DNA from: Chitinophagales bacterium
GTDB lineage: Bacteria; Bacteroidota; Bacteroidia; Chitinophagales; Saprospiraceae
Assembly (NCBI GenBank): GCA_022360175.1
Contig: JAKSDI010000052.1
Location: 1-49,114 of the forward strand
Direction: 5' to 3'
Length of the DNA stretch: 49,114 nt
Positions 35,771-44,018 of the stretch are shown in pieces. The number at the start of each line of letters is the position of its first letter. Within the stretch, counting starts at the first letter, position 1. The notes beneath the pieces were generated by a model. The model did no database searches. It saw nothing but the letters and a program-made list of their open reading frames with translations, and was not told where the DNA came from. The position numbers and the translations under genes are program-made.

Positions 35771-36289
35771 ATGTTTGAGATTAGACTATTGGATAATGAA
35801 GATGCTGCAGCATATCGGGCATTAAGGTTGAAAAGTTTTGAAGAGTCGCCCTATGCTTTTAGCGAAAGTTATGTAGACCAGCAGAAGCGAAGTCTGGATG
35901 ATTTTGCATTGGAAATAAAAAAGGAAGGAAGACCACCCGAGCAATTTGTACTAGGCGTTCTTACAGAGGAGGAAGAGCTGGTTGGATTTGTGAAATTCCG
36001 CAGAGATAAAAGATCAAAAGCAAGGCACAAATCTATGGTTCATGCAATGTACATTAAAGCAACCCATCGCAACCAGCAATTGGGTGAACAATTAATGAAC
36101 GATTTGATTGAGCGAGCGAGCAAATTGGATGGATTAGAGCAAATTCATTTATGGGTATTGCACAGTAAAAAAAGTGCTTCTCTATTTTATACAAGATGTG
36201 GCTTTGAATCTCAAGGGCCATATGTGAAGAAGGATTTAAAGATAAATGGTGAATATGTAGATGCAGAATATATGGTAATGTATTTATAG
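35771..36289 (+). CDS. GNAT family N-acetyltransferase
   Basis: A 172-residue cytosolic acetyltransferase. The N-terminus FEIRLLDNEDAAAYRALRLK is typical, and the acetyl-CoA loop is in MYIKATHRNQQLGEQLMNDL, with Gln-x-x-Gly-x-x-L. The C-terminal strand and helix HLWVLHSKKSASLFYTRCGF is the usual motif B. The acceptor is unknown; relatives act on amino acids, ribosomal proteins or antibiotics. It follows the gasdermin-like gene after 165 bp containing an inverted-repeat element, so it is probably a separate unit. Confidence 0.9.
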   Translation: MFEIRLLDNEDAAAYRALRLKSFEESPYAFSESYVDQQKRSLDDFALEIKKEGRPPEQFVLGVLTEEEELVGFVKFRRDKRSKARHKSMVHAMYIKATHRNQQLGEQLMNDLIERASKLDGLEQIHLWVLHSKKSASLFYTRCGFESQGPYVKKDLKINGEYVDAEYMVMYL

Positions 36290-36299
36290 CAGAAAAAAG

Positions 36300-36353
36300 A
36301 TGGTATTTATTAATCATGTATTATTCATATGGAAGATGATTAATAAATACCAT
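36300..36353. terminator. perfect 18 bp inverted repeat between convergent genes
   Basis: The arms 36300-36317 and 36336-36353 are exact complements (ATGGTATTTATTAATCAT and its complement) with an 18-base loop. It sits between the stop codons of the GNAT gene and the M1 peptidase gene, a position fitting a bidirectional terminator, although the stem is AT-rich and lacks a T-tract. A mobile-element relic is an alternative. Confidence 0.55.
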
Positions 36354-36371
36354 GTAAGGTTGTCTGCTCGT

Positions 36372-37991
36372 CTACTTCATTTGCTTTACTTCAGCGCGGT
36401 ATAGCAGCCAGACATCTGGATCAATAATTACTTGTTCGGGAATAAAGTTTTTACATTTCAGCTGATAACTAGTATGGGAAGCACTTACATCAATGGTCCA
36501 TCTTTTTTCCTGTCCAGATTTATCTACAGCTAAAATATCTAATGGAAATTGGAACGGAACATTCTGCGTTTGTTGAATATCTATGATTAGCTTTTTAGTT
36601 CGATGTTTCCAGTTAACTTTCAGGTCGGGATGGCCAGCTCTGTAAAGCCATTGCTGAAAAAACCAGTGTAGCTTTTTACCACTCACCATTTCCATTATTT
36701 TTTGAAAATCCCCACTTACTGCATTACCCCCAGCATATTTGCTATAATATTGTTGTAAACCCTTCCAAAAAGCATGTTCACCAACTTCTCTTCTAAGCAT
36801 GTGTAATATCCAGGCTCCTTTTTGATACGAATTTGGATTCAGGAGCTTATTCCAGTTATAGACATTGGTATCTACCACAGGGCGGGGCGTGTTACTGGCA
36901 TATCTGATTACCTGAAGCCGCTCGGTTTCTAACTCTTCTACCATTCTTGCTCTATTATATTTATGCTCCAGGTAGAGGTCAGCGCCATAAGTGGCAAAAC
37001 CTTCGCTTAACCATATGTGGTGCCAGTTTTGTTCTGAAGCGGCATTGCCAAACCACTGATGGGCTATTTCATGAGCTATAAGTTTTTCCTGCTCTGCTTT
37101 TCCTGTTACCGAATTTTCAAAATAGAAAATACTGCTGGCATTTTCCATCCCACCATAGCGGGTTTTAGACTGGACATTAGCTAGTTTTTGATATGGATAA
37201 GGCCCTATTTGATCAATGAAAAATTGGAGTATTTCTAAAGCCTGGCTATAATCGTGATAACCCTCCAGGCGATCCTGGTGATATATCCAGCTACTAACGG
37301 GAATACCATAAACATCACCAGCATACTGTACTCCAAAACGAGCTACACCAATTACGGCTACTTTCATAGGGATAGGTACTGTTTCTTTCCAGTGGGTTAC
37401 TTTCATTTCATCAGACAAATTCAGTTCTTCTATCTGTATTCCATTGCTTACTACCTGGTAATGATCTGGAGCAGTAACAATGAACTCTACACCTGCTTTG
37501 TCAGAAGGATGGTCAATGCAAGGCAACCAGTGATGGGCTCTATTGGGCCAATTGTCTCCAAAAAAGGTGCGATCTCCATATTTATTGATATCTATAACTA
37601 GTCCGTCTTTAGGAATGCCTTTATAGCGGATATTGAAGGATACTGTTTTTCCGGCGACGATCGTTTGGCCTGCTTGGATCGTCAGTATATCTCTGAAGTG
37701 GTCGTATTTCAAGGTATAATCGGCCGCACTTACTTCGAGTACTTCCATGCCATATCCATCTGAATCTTTACGATAAAGGTCAAGCATGAATTCATCTGTA
37801 TCCTTCAAAAACAGGATGGTGACAACTGCATTGCCTGTAATGATATCTGTGCTGTCTGAAAGTTCTATGGCAAAAGTATAATGCTGTATATCTATTTGTG
37901 ATAAGCGCGGAATATCACTTTGTGAGATACCATCCTTAAAGGGATGCATCAATAGTAGAATGCCGATTATCAGTGCGCGATAGTTAGTCAT
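36372..37991 (-). CDS. M1 family metallopeptidase (no sorting tail)
   Basis: A 539-residue exported aminopeptidase-like protein with a signal peptide ending near KDGISQ. The N-terminal beta-domain (IDIQHYTFAIELSDSTDIIT) precedes the catalytic domain with the exopeptidase-type motif GGMENASSIFYF and the zinc motif HEIAHQW (307-313) followed by WLSEGFATY, which supplies the third zinc ligand. The C-terminus WLLYRAEVKQMK has no type IX sorting domain, unlike the second M1 gene at 41303-43264. It is a periplasmic or outer-membrane-associated peptidase that trims N-terminal residues. Confidence 0.92.
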   Translation of the reverse strand: MTNYRALIIGILLLMHPFKDGISQSDIPRLSQIDIQHYTFAIELSDSTDIITGNAVVTILFLKDTDEFMLDLYRKDSDGYGMEVLEVSAADYTLKYDHFRDILTIQAGQTIVAGKTVSFNIRYKGIPKDGLVIDINKYGDRTFFGDNWPNRAHHWLPCIDHPSDKAGVEFIVTAPDHYQVVSNGIQIEELNLSDEMKVTHWKETVPIPMKVAVIGVARFGVQYAGDVYGIPVSSWIYHQDRLEGYHDYSQALEILQFFIDQIGPYPYQKLANVQSKTRYGGMENASSIFYFENSVTGKAEQEKLIAHEIAHQWFGNAASEQNWHHIWLSEGFATYGADLYLEHKYNRARMVEELETERLQVIRYASNTPRPVVDTNVYNWNKLLNPNSYQKGAWILHMLRREVGEHAFWKGLQQYYSKYAGGNAVSGDFQKIMEMVSGKKLHWFFQQWLYRAGHPDLKVNWKHRTKKLIIDIQQTQNVPFQFPLDILAVDKSGQEKRWTIDVSASHTSYQLKCKNFIPEQVIIDPDVWLLYRAEVKQMK

Positions 37992-38220
37992 GGTTTATGA
38001 ATTTTTGCTAGTAATATACGACTTTCATGATTCGTATTAAAACTGCTTTAGCCTGGGATTAAGGCGGTGTTCTTAATTTCATGCCCCTGCTTATCTGGCA
38101 AACTAGCTTGGCAGGAAGGCCATCTGGTTCTATGATTGATAAATTTTGGGATCAAAAACGATTTTTAAACGGGCTCTAATGATAAATCTTACCTATATTT
38201 ACTGCAAACATAAACGAAGC

Positions 38221-39135
38221 ATGCGCTTATTGGCCATTTTCCTCTTGGGTTTAACTATCGCCTGTTCTTCACCACCAACAGAAAGTAATATGACAGCAAA
38301 ACATGCTGCTGATTTTGATTGGCAGGGACATCGTGGAGCAAGAGGATTATTGCCCGAAAATAGTATCCCTTCTTTCCTTAAAGCACTGGAATATCCAGAA
38401 ATTACTACCCTGGAGTTGGATTTAGCTGTAAGTAAAGACAAGCAATTAATTGTTTCTCATGAGCCTTGGATGTCACATCACATATGTAGTCATCCTGATG
38501 GAAATGCTGTAAAAGAAATTGAAGAAGATAGCCTGTTAATTTATCAGATGAATTATGAAACCATAAAGTCATTTGATTGTGGTATAAGAGGGAATAGCCG
38601 TTTTCCTGAGCAGCGTGTTATGAAAGTATATAAGCCATCACTGGATGAAGTAGTGGCTGCTGTCAATGAATACACCCAGCAGCATAATCGCCCGGAAATA
38701 AATTATAATATTGAGATCAAAAGCGAACCTGCATATGATAGGCTAAAAACTCCTGCTCCAGCTGAATTTGCAGCACTGGTTTTGAAAAAAATTATCGATT
38801 TGGGTATAAAAGAGCGGACTTGTGTACAATCATTTGATGTACGGCCTCTACAGGAGCTACACCAGATGGATAGTACAATAACTACAGCTTTATTGATTGA
38901 TAATCCTAGAGGTGTTCAGTCAAATATCGAAGAGTTGGGATATACTCCAGCTGTATATAGCCCTTATTATAAAACGATTACTGCCAATACTGTACGAGAA
39001 GTTCATGCGAAGGGAATGAAAATTATCCCCTGGACAGTCAATGATATATTATCTATGAAAGCCCTTATTCCTCTTAATGTAGATGGAATCATAACGGATT
39101 ATCCTAACTACATTAGACAGCTTATAGAAGAATAG
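38221..39135 (+). CDS. glycerophosphodiester phosphodiesterase lipoprotein
   Basis: A 304-residue predicted lipoprotein from ATG 38221 (lipobox TIAC in LLGLTIACSS). Upstream in-frame starts at 38146 (TTG) and 38179 (ATG) would place a charged tail before the signal and are less likely. The GDPD barrel has HRGARGLLPENS (H37, R38), the metal pair in TLELDLAVSKD and VSHEP, and later NIEIKSEP and IIPWTVND. It hydrolyses glycerophosphodiesters to glycerol-3-phosphate and an alcohol. A cyclase-TPR gene follows after 44 bp on the same strand. The 229 bp divergent gap before it (37992-38220) contains ATTAAG/CTTAAT complementary words but no clear promoter. Confidence 0.9.
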   Translation: MRLLAIFLLGLTIACSSPPTESNMTAKHAADFDWQGHRGARGLLPENSIPSFLKALEYPEITTLELDLAVSKDKQLIVSHEPWMSHHICSHPDGNAVKEIEEDSLLIYQMNYETIKSFDCGIRGNSRFPEQRVMKVYKPSLDEVVAAVNEYTQQHNRPEINYNIEIKSEPAYDRLKTPAPAEFAALVLKKIIDLGIKERTCVQSFDVRPLQELHQMDSTITTALLIDNPRGVQSNIEELGYTPAVYSPYYKTITANTVREVHAKGMKIIPWTVNDILSMKALIPLNVDGIITDYPNYIRQLIEE

Positions 39136-39179
39136 GATTGTCCATATCATCGTTAATAAAAACACAAAACTAAAATACT

Positions 39180-41216
39180 ATGCCTTCTCATCGTCGCCTT
39201 GCTGCCATACTTTTTGCCGATATAACGGGTTATACGGCTATGATGCAGCGAGATGAAGCAGATGGAATGCGACGTTTAAAGCGCTTTCGAGAAGTATTGG
39301 AAGAAAGTGTAGAAAAGCATGGCGGCCGGGTATTGCAACATATAGGAGATGGTAGCCTGGTGATTTTTGATAGTGCTGTTGAAGCAGTAAGCAGTGCTAA
39401 AGAAGTACAAATACTCCTTCAGGTTGAACCTAAAGTTCCTCTTCGGATTGGTATACATGTAGGAGATATTGTAATGGATGACGAGCAAATCTATGGTGAT
39501 GGTGTTAATCTGGCATCTAGAATAGAGTCAATGGGGGTACCTGGCTCAATTCTGATTACAGAACGAGTGATGCCAGATTTAAAAAACCATCCTGAGTTTT
39601 CAGCAGTTTCCTTAGGAAAATATGAGTTGAAAAATGTCTCCGAACCAATGGAGGTATTTGCTATTGATGACAAAGGGCTTACGTTGCCATTGCCAGAAGA
39701 GCTGTCTAAAAAGCCAGTAAAAGAAAAGCGGGAATTGGCATTAAAAACTATTTGGCTTTGGGCGGTTGCTGCCTTAATTGCATTTGTCCTAATTGGTTGG
39801 ATGCTGGTTCGTACTTTTTATAAGCCGGAAATTCATCCCACTGATATTCCAGAACAATCTATAGCTGTATTACCATTTAAAGATTTGAGTCCAGATGGTC
39901 GGCAAACCTATTTTGGCGATGGAATAGCAGAAGATATTTTAAATGCACTGGCACAGGTAGAAGGGCTTAAGGTAGCTGGAAGGACTTCTTCTTTTTCCTA
40001 TAGGGGAGAAACGGAAGATTTAAAATCGATAGGAAGAGAGCTTGGAGTTAAAACCATATTAGAGGGTAGCATCCGCAAAGCAGGCTCTAAAATTAGGGTG
40101 ACAGCTCAGTTAGTAGATACCTATGACGGTTATCAGTTGTGGTCGGAGCGCTTCGATCGTAATATGGACGATATTTTTGCTATACAGGATGAAATTGCAT
40201 TAGCTGTTGCGGATAAATTAGAAGTCATTTTGATGAATGAAGGAGTGCGTACAGGGACAGATAATCAGCTGGCTTACGAATGGTATCTAAGAGGGCGATA
40301 TTTATTGAGTCAGCGTTCAGATGGTGTCGAGACTGCTATCGATTTTTTTGCAAAAGCAATGGAAGCGGATCCAGATTTTGCTGATGCATATGCAGGATTG
40401 GGAAATGCCTATTTATGGTTAGGCTGGAATAACTATTTATCTTCTAAAGAGGCTTTTCCTCAAGCAAGGTACTATGCACAGGAAGCTTTAAAACGCGATC
40501 CTCAATTAGCTTATGGCCATGCGATACTGGGAGCGGTATATCTTTGGTATGATTGGGATTGGGAGAAAGCAAAATCAGAATTAGAAGAAGCTATAGAGCT
40601 GAATACAGCAGAACCAGGAGCTTATCTTGACCTCGGCTGGTTAAGTGCTGTTGCGGGAGATATTAATCAGGCAGTTGTATATGTAGAAAAAGCAGTGAAT
40701 TTAGATCCGCTCAATCTGGAATACAATATCGACTTAGCAGATATTCATCGCATGGGTAGGCAATATGATCGCGCCCGTCTGATCGCTAATCAAATGCAGA
40801 AATTATATCCGGATAATAGTGAAGTATACTGGATTAAGGGAATGATTGATTATAGTGCCGGAGATTATCCTTCCGCGGTGAGCAATTTCAGGGAGTGTGT
40901 ACGTTTATCAGGAGGAGATACCTGGTCTACAATACATTTAGCAATGGCATTAGGTATCGAAAATGAGCAAGTTGAAGCAAGTAATCTTTTACAGCAGCTT
41001 GAAAAACAAATAGAAGTAGCAAATGGAGCTATGGTAGAAATGGTACCTGTGTATTGGAATCTAGGACAAAAGGAAAAAGCACTCGACTGGCTTGAAAAGG
41101 CTTATGAATGGCATGCGAATTGGATGGTTTCTCTAAAAGTAGGGCCAGAGTGGGATAGTATGAGAGAAGAAACTCGCTTTCAATCCATTCTTGACGCTAT
41201 GAATTTTCCAGAATGA
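39180..41216 (+). CDS. class III nucleotide cyclase with TolB-like and TPR modules
   Basis: A 678-residue membrane protein. Residues 5-165 are a class III cyclase domain with metal-binding Asp14 (FADITGYT) and Asp57 (HIGDGS) and the transition-state segment YGDGVNLASR. A membrane helix (about 190-210, LWAVAALIAFVLIGWMLV) separates it from a TolB/FlgO-like domain (SIAVLPFKDLSPDGRQTYFG; ILEGSIRKAGSKIRVTAQLV) at about 222-350 and then TPR units (from 365). This is a widespread cyclase-TolB-TPR architecture. The purine-contacting Lys usually found three residues before GD is Gln53 here (VLQHIGDG), so substrate choice or activity may be altered. It follows the GDPD gene and ends at a strong terminator. 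Confidence 0.88.
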   Translation: MPSHRRLAAILFADITGYTAMMQRDEADGMRRLKRFREVLEESVEKHGGRVLQHIGDGSLVIFDSAVEAVSSAKEVQILLQVEPKVPLRIGIHVGDIVMDDEQIYGDGVNLASRIESMGVPGSILITERVMPDLKNHPEFSAVSLGKYELKNVSEPMEVFAIDDKGLTLPLPEELSKKPVKEKRELALKTIWLWAVAALIAFVLIGWMLVRTFYKPEIHPTDIPEQSIAVLPFKDLSPDGRQTYFGDGIAEDILNALAQVEGLKVAGRTSSFSYRGETEDLKSIGRELGVKTILEGSIRKAGSKIRVTAQLVDTYDGYQLWSERFDRNMDDIFAIQDEIALAVADKLEVILMNEGVRTGTDNQLAYEWYLRGRYLLSQRSDGVETAIDFFAKAMEADPDFADAYAGLGNAYLWLGWNNYLSSKEAFPQARYYAQEALKRDPQLAYGHAILGAVYLWYDWDWEKAKSELEEAIELNTAEPGAYLDLGWLSAVAGDINQAVVYVEKAVNLDPLNLEYNIDLADIHRMGRQYDRARLIANQMQKLYPDNSEVYWIKGMIDYSAGDYPSAVSNFRECVRLSGGDTWSTIHLAMALGIENEQVEASNLLQQLEKQIEVANGAMVEMVPVYWNLGQKEKALDWLEKAYEWHANWMVSLKVGPEWDSMREETRFQSILDAMNFPE

Positions 41217-41234
41217 TTAATATGCTTATGCTAT

Positions 41235-41275
41235 AAAAAGCCCCCTCTTTATTCGTCTAAAAGAGGGGGCTTTTT
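41235..41275. terminator. bidirectional intrinsic terminator
   Basis: AAAAAGCCCCCTCTTT (41235-41250) and AAAGAGGGGGCTTTTT (41260-41275) form a perfect 16 bp stem with a 9-base loop, GC core and A/T-tracts on both sides. It lies between the convergent cyclase and M1 peptidase genes and fits a two-way rho-independent terminator. Confidence 0.93.
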
Positions 41276-41302
41276 ATTTAGAGCATGTTTGGGAATTTGC
41301 TC

Positions 41303-43264
41303 TTATATTTTAAGGATTTCCTTTGTGAAGGAAGTACCATTTGGTGTTAGGAAGTTTAAGTAATAGGATGCTGAAGGCCAGTTGCTTATATCCAGGCTTT
41401 CTTTTTGCCTGTTAAAAGGAATACGTTGGATAAGTGCTCCTTCCTGATTGTATATTTCTACTTCTGAAATATGCTCAGGGCTTATCATTTCACTCAGTAC
41501 GATTTCTATATAGTCACTAGCTGGATTGGGAAGTACTACTAGAGCTGCTTCCAATTGCTTTAGGTCCTTTACATCTGAGGTAGTTGATACCACCGTATTG
41601 TTTCTTGAGATAATCCATTTGTCAGGGTCGAAGAATAAAAGCGTAGGGGTAAAATCAAGGTCCATTTCAAATGTTTGCCCTGAAAAGGTATGATCCAGGA
41701 CCAATAATGTATCATTGACTCCATTCGTAATTCTCACAGGAACAGGCATTTCAAAGAAATCTACGCTATTATGACTGGTTTCCTGATCTACAGTAATACT
41801 GATAGCATTTGTTGAAGGAGTGAACTCAAAATGATAACTAGGATATCCTTCTCCATATAACCAATCTTCAAAAAACTCATCTAAGTCGATTCCACTGGTA
41901 TTCTCCAGGTGATATTGCAGGTCATCAGTACGAGCATATCCATAAGCTAGATTAGGATCATTCACATAACTTTTCACTCCATCAAAAAAGTGATTATCAC
42001 CCACAACCCATCTTAGAGAATTAAGTATTAGAGCTCCTTTTCGGTAGGTAAGTCGAGAGTTGAAGACACGGCTGGCATCGGTTGTATCATATACAAAAGT
42101 AGAACCATCTACCTCGCTGGTTACAAAATCTGTAGTAGAGACTTTCCAGTCGTAAAAAGCATTAGGATCTGAACCCAAAAATTCACTGGTGAGTGCAGTT
42201 AGATAAGTAGCAAAACCTTCGTTTAACCAAATGTCTTGCCAGGAGCCACAAGTCACTTTATCACCAAACCATTGATGGGCTAATTCATGAGCTTGTAAGC
42301 CATAAGAAAATCCACCCATACTACTCATCGTTTGATGCTCCATTCCTCCACCGAAGTTAAACTGTGCATGGCCGTATTTTTCATCAGCAAAAGGATAAAG
42401 TCCAAAGAGCTCGTTGAATAATTCCATCTGTTCAATAGTACTTTCTAACTCGACTACCGCCTCATCCAATCTTTCTGGATAAACATAATTCAGTATCAAT
42501 ATGCTGGAACCATCAGGTGCAGTGACATAGTCTTCAAATACAGCATAATTGGTCACTGCCAGGGAAATCAAGTAAGCAGGAATAGGGTATCGGTGCCTCC
42601 AATGATATTCTATTTGATCATTGCCAACAGATGTTTCACTTATCAACAAGCCATTTGTTCCTACTCGATAAGCTTCAGGTGTAGTGACTATAATGTCGAT
42701 AGAGTCAATTTTATCCGTTAAATCTTGTTTGCAAGGCCACCATGTTTTTGCACCATATGGTTCGCTAAGTGTCCAAAGTACTGGAACAAAGTCATGGGTG
42801 GCAGTACGGAAGGAGCCAAAACCAGTTGTTTCTGGAACACCTTCATATTCAACAGAAATACTATCTAACACTCCCATCGGAAGTGTTGCATTAAAATCGA
42901 TAGATAAATTATCATCACTATTTAGCGTATGGTTTAATGCCTGTCCATTATAAATCACATTATTGACTGTCATGTTATTGCGCAGGTCAAAATTGATTTG
43001 TGTGAAATTGGCTTGAGTAGGGATGAAATAGGAAGTAATAGTCCCTTTAATGTAATGTTCATCAGGATCCACTTCCCATTCAAGGCGGTGATATTTCAGA
43101 TCATAATTCTGTGTCAAGGGATTGACCCTAAAGTCAATTATTTTTTGATGGTGTTCCTTTTCAAATTCAATTAACTGGTCAAAATCTTTGCAGATGACTG
43201 TCTCCTGAGCATGCAGAAACGGAATGGAGAGTAGCATTGCTACTGTGAGATAAAAAGCCTTCAT
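41303..43264 (-). CDS. M1 family aminopeptidase with T9SS type A sorting domain
   Basis: A 653-residue exported peptidase with a signal peptide ending near FLHAQ. The M1 N-terminal sandwich (NYDLKYHRLEWEVDPDEHYI) leads to GGMEHQTMSSMG, zinc motif HELAHQW (326-332) and WLNEGFATYL. After the catalytic part (to about 545) the C-terminal 80 residues start VVLPNPASDYIEIVLSE and end ASYYLNFLTPNGTSFTKEIL, the type A type IX secretion sorting domain. The enzyme is therefore expected at the cell surface or outside. It is related to, but clearly different from, the tail-less M1 gene at 36372-37991. Confidence 0.93.
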   Translation of the reverse strand: MKAFYLTVAMLLSIPFLHAQETVICKDFDQLIEFEKEHHQKIIDFRVNPLTQNYDLKYHRLEWEVDPDEHYIKGTITSYFIPTQANFTQINFDLRNNMTVNNVIYNGQALNHTLNSDDNLSIDFNATLPMGVLDSISVEYEGVPETTGFGSFRTATHDFVPVLWTLSEPYGAKTWWPCKQDLTDKIDSIDIIVTTPEAYRVGTNGLLISETSVGNDQIEYHWRHRYPIPAYLISLAVTNYAVFEDYVTAPDGSSILILNYVYPERLDEAVVELESTIEQMELFNELFGLYPFADEKYGHAQFNFGGGMEHQTMSSMGGFSYGLQAHELAHQWFGDKVTCGSWQDIWLNEGFATYLTALTSEFLGSDPNAFYDWKVSTTDFVTSEVDGSTFVYDTTDASRVFNSRLTYRKGALILNSLRWVVGDNHFFDGVKSYVNDPNLAYGYARTDDLQYHLENTSGIDLDEFFEDWLYGEGYPSYHFEFTPSTNAISITVDQETSHNSVDFFEMPVPVRITNGVNDTLLVLDHTFSGQTFEMDLDFTPTLLFFDPDKWIISRNNTVVSTTSDVKDLKQLEAALVVLPNPASDYIEIVLSEMISPEHISEVEIYNQEGALIQRIPFNRQKESLDISNWPSASYYLNFLTPNGTSFTKEILKI

Positions 43265-43459
43265 ACCTTATCGCGTTGGTTTATGTATTATTGAATGCAA
43301 TATAGCCGGGTATGCTCTTCAATAAAATGAAAAAATAAGGTGATCTAAATGGGTAGCTTAAGAACGGGTTTAAAAAATTCGGATGTAATTTTTTAAACCT
43401 GTTCTAGAAGATAAACATAGAGATATGGGCTGAGTTTTAGTAGTATTTCTGCGTACTAA

Positions 43460-43993
43460 TCAATTTTTAGTAAAGTAGAGGACATGTTCTTTCATAGGAT
43501 GTTCATCGGGCAATTTGGGATGCATAAAAGTACCCTGATAAGTCATTCCTATTTTTTTCATTACATTTTCTGAGCGGTTATTTCCTATGACTGTAAAAGA
43601 GTAAATTTCAGTTAAGCCAAGTTCTTCGAACGCAAAACGCAGGCAAGCTTTTGCGCCTTCTGTCGCATATCCTTTTCCCCATGCTGATTTTTGTAGACGC
43701 CATCCAATTTCTACGCATGGTGTAAAAGGCGTTTCATAAGGCGTTTTTGATAAACCGATGAAACCAATAAATTGTCCGCTTTCCAATTCATCTACAGCGA
43801 AGAAAGTGAAACCTTCTCTCTCCTGCTGCGCAGATATACGATCTACGAGTGAGTCACTTTCTTCTTTGCTGAGTGTAGCCGGAAAATATTCCATAACAAG
43901 AGGATCGGCATTCATAGCTGCAAAAGGAACTTTATCTGATGCATTCCATTGGCGAAAGCCGAGCCTGTCTGATTGAAAAATATATTGATTCAT
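43460..43993 (-). CDS. GNAT family N-acetyltransferase (RimJ/RimL-like)
   Basis: A 177-residue cytosolic acetyltransferase. The N-terminus FQSDRLGFRQWNASDKVPF and central EIGWRLQKSAWGKGYATEG (acetyl-CoA pyrophosphate loop), then RSENVMKKIGMTYQGTF, are typical of the RimJ/RimL branch, which acetylates ribosomal protein N-termini or small molecules. The start codon is 25 bp after the stop of the giant T9SS gene; the order suggests read-through, but functional linkage is not implied. Confidence 0.9.
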   Translation of the reverse strand: MNQYIFQSDRLGFRQWNASDKVPFAAMNADPLVMEYFPATLSKEESDSLVDRISAQQEREGFTFFAVDELESGQFIGFIGLSKTPYETPFTPCVEIGWRLQKSAWGKGYATEGAKACLRFAFEELGLTEIYSFTVIGNNRSENVMKKIGMTYQGTFMHPKLPDEHPMKEHVLYFTKN

Positions 43994-44018
43994 TTAAAGT
44001 AGGTTGTAATTTTAAATA

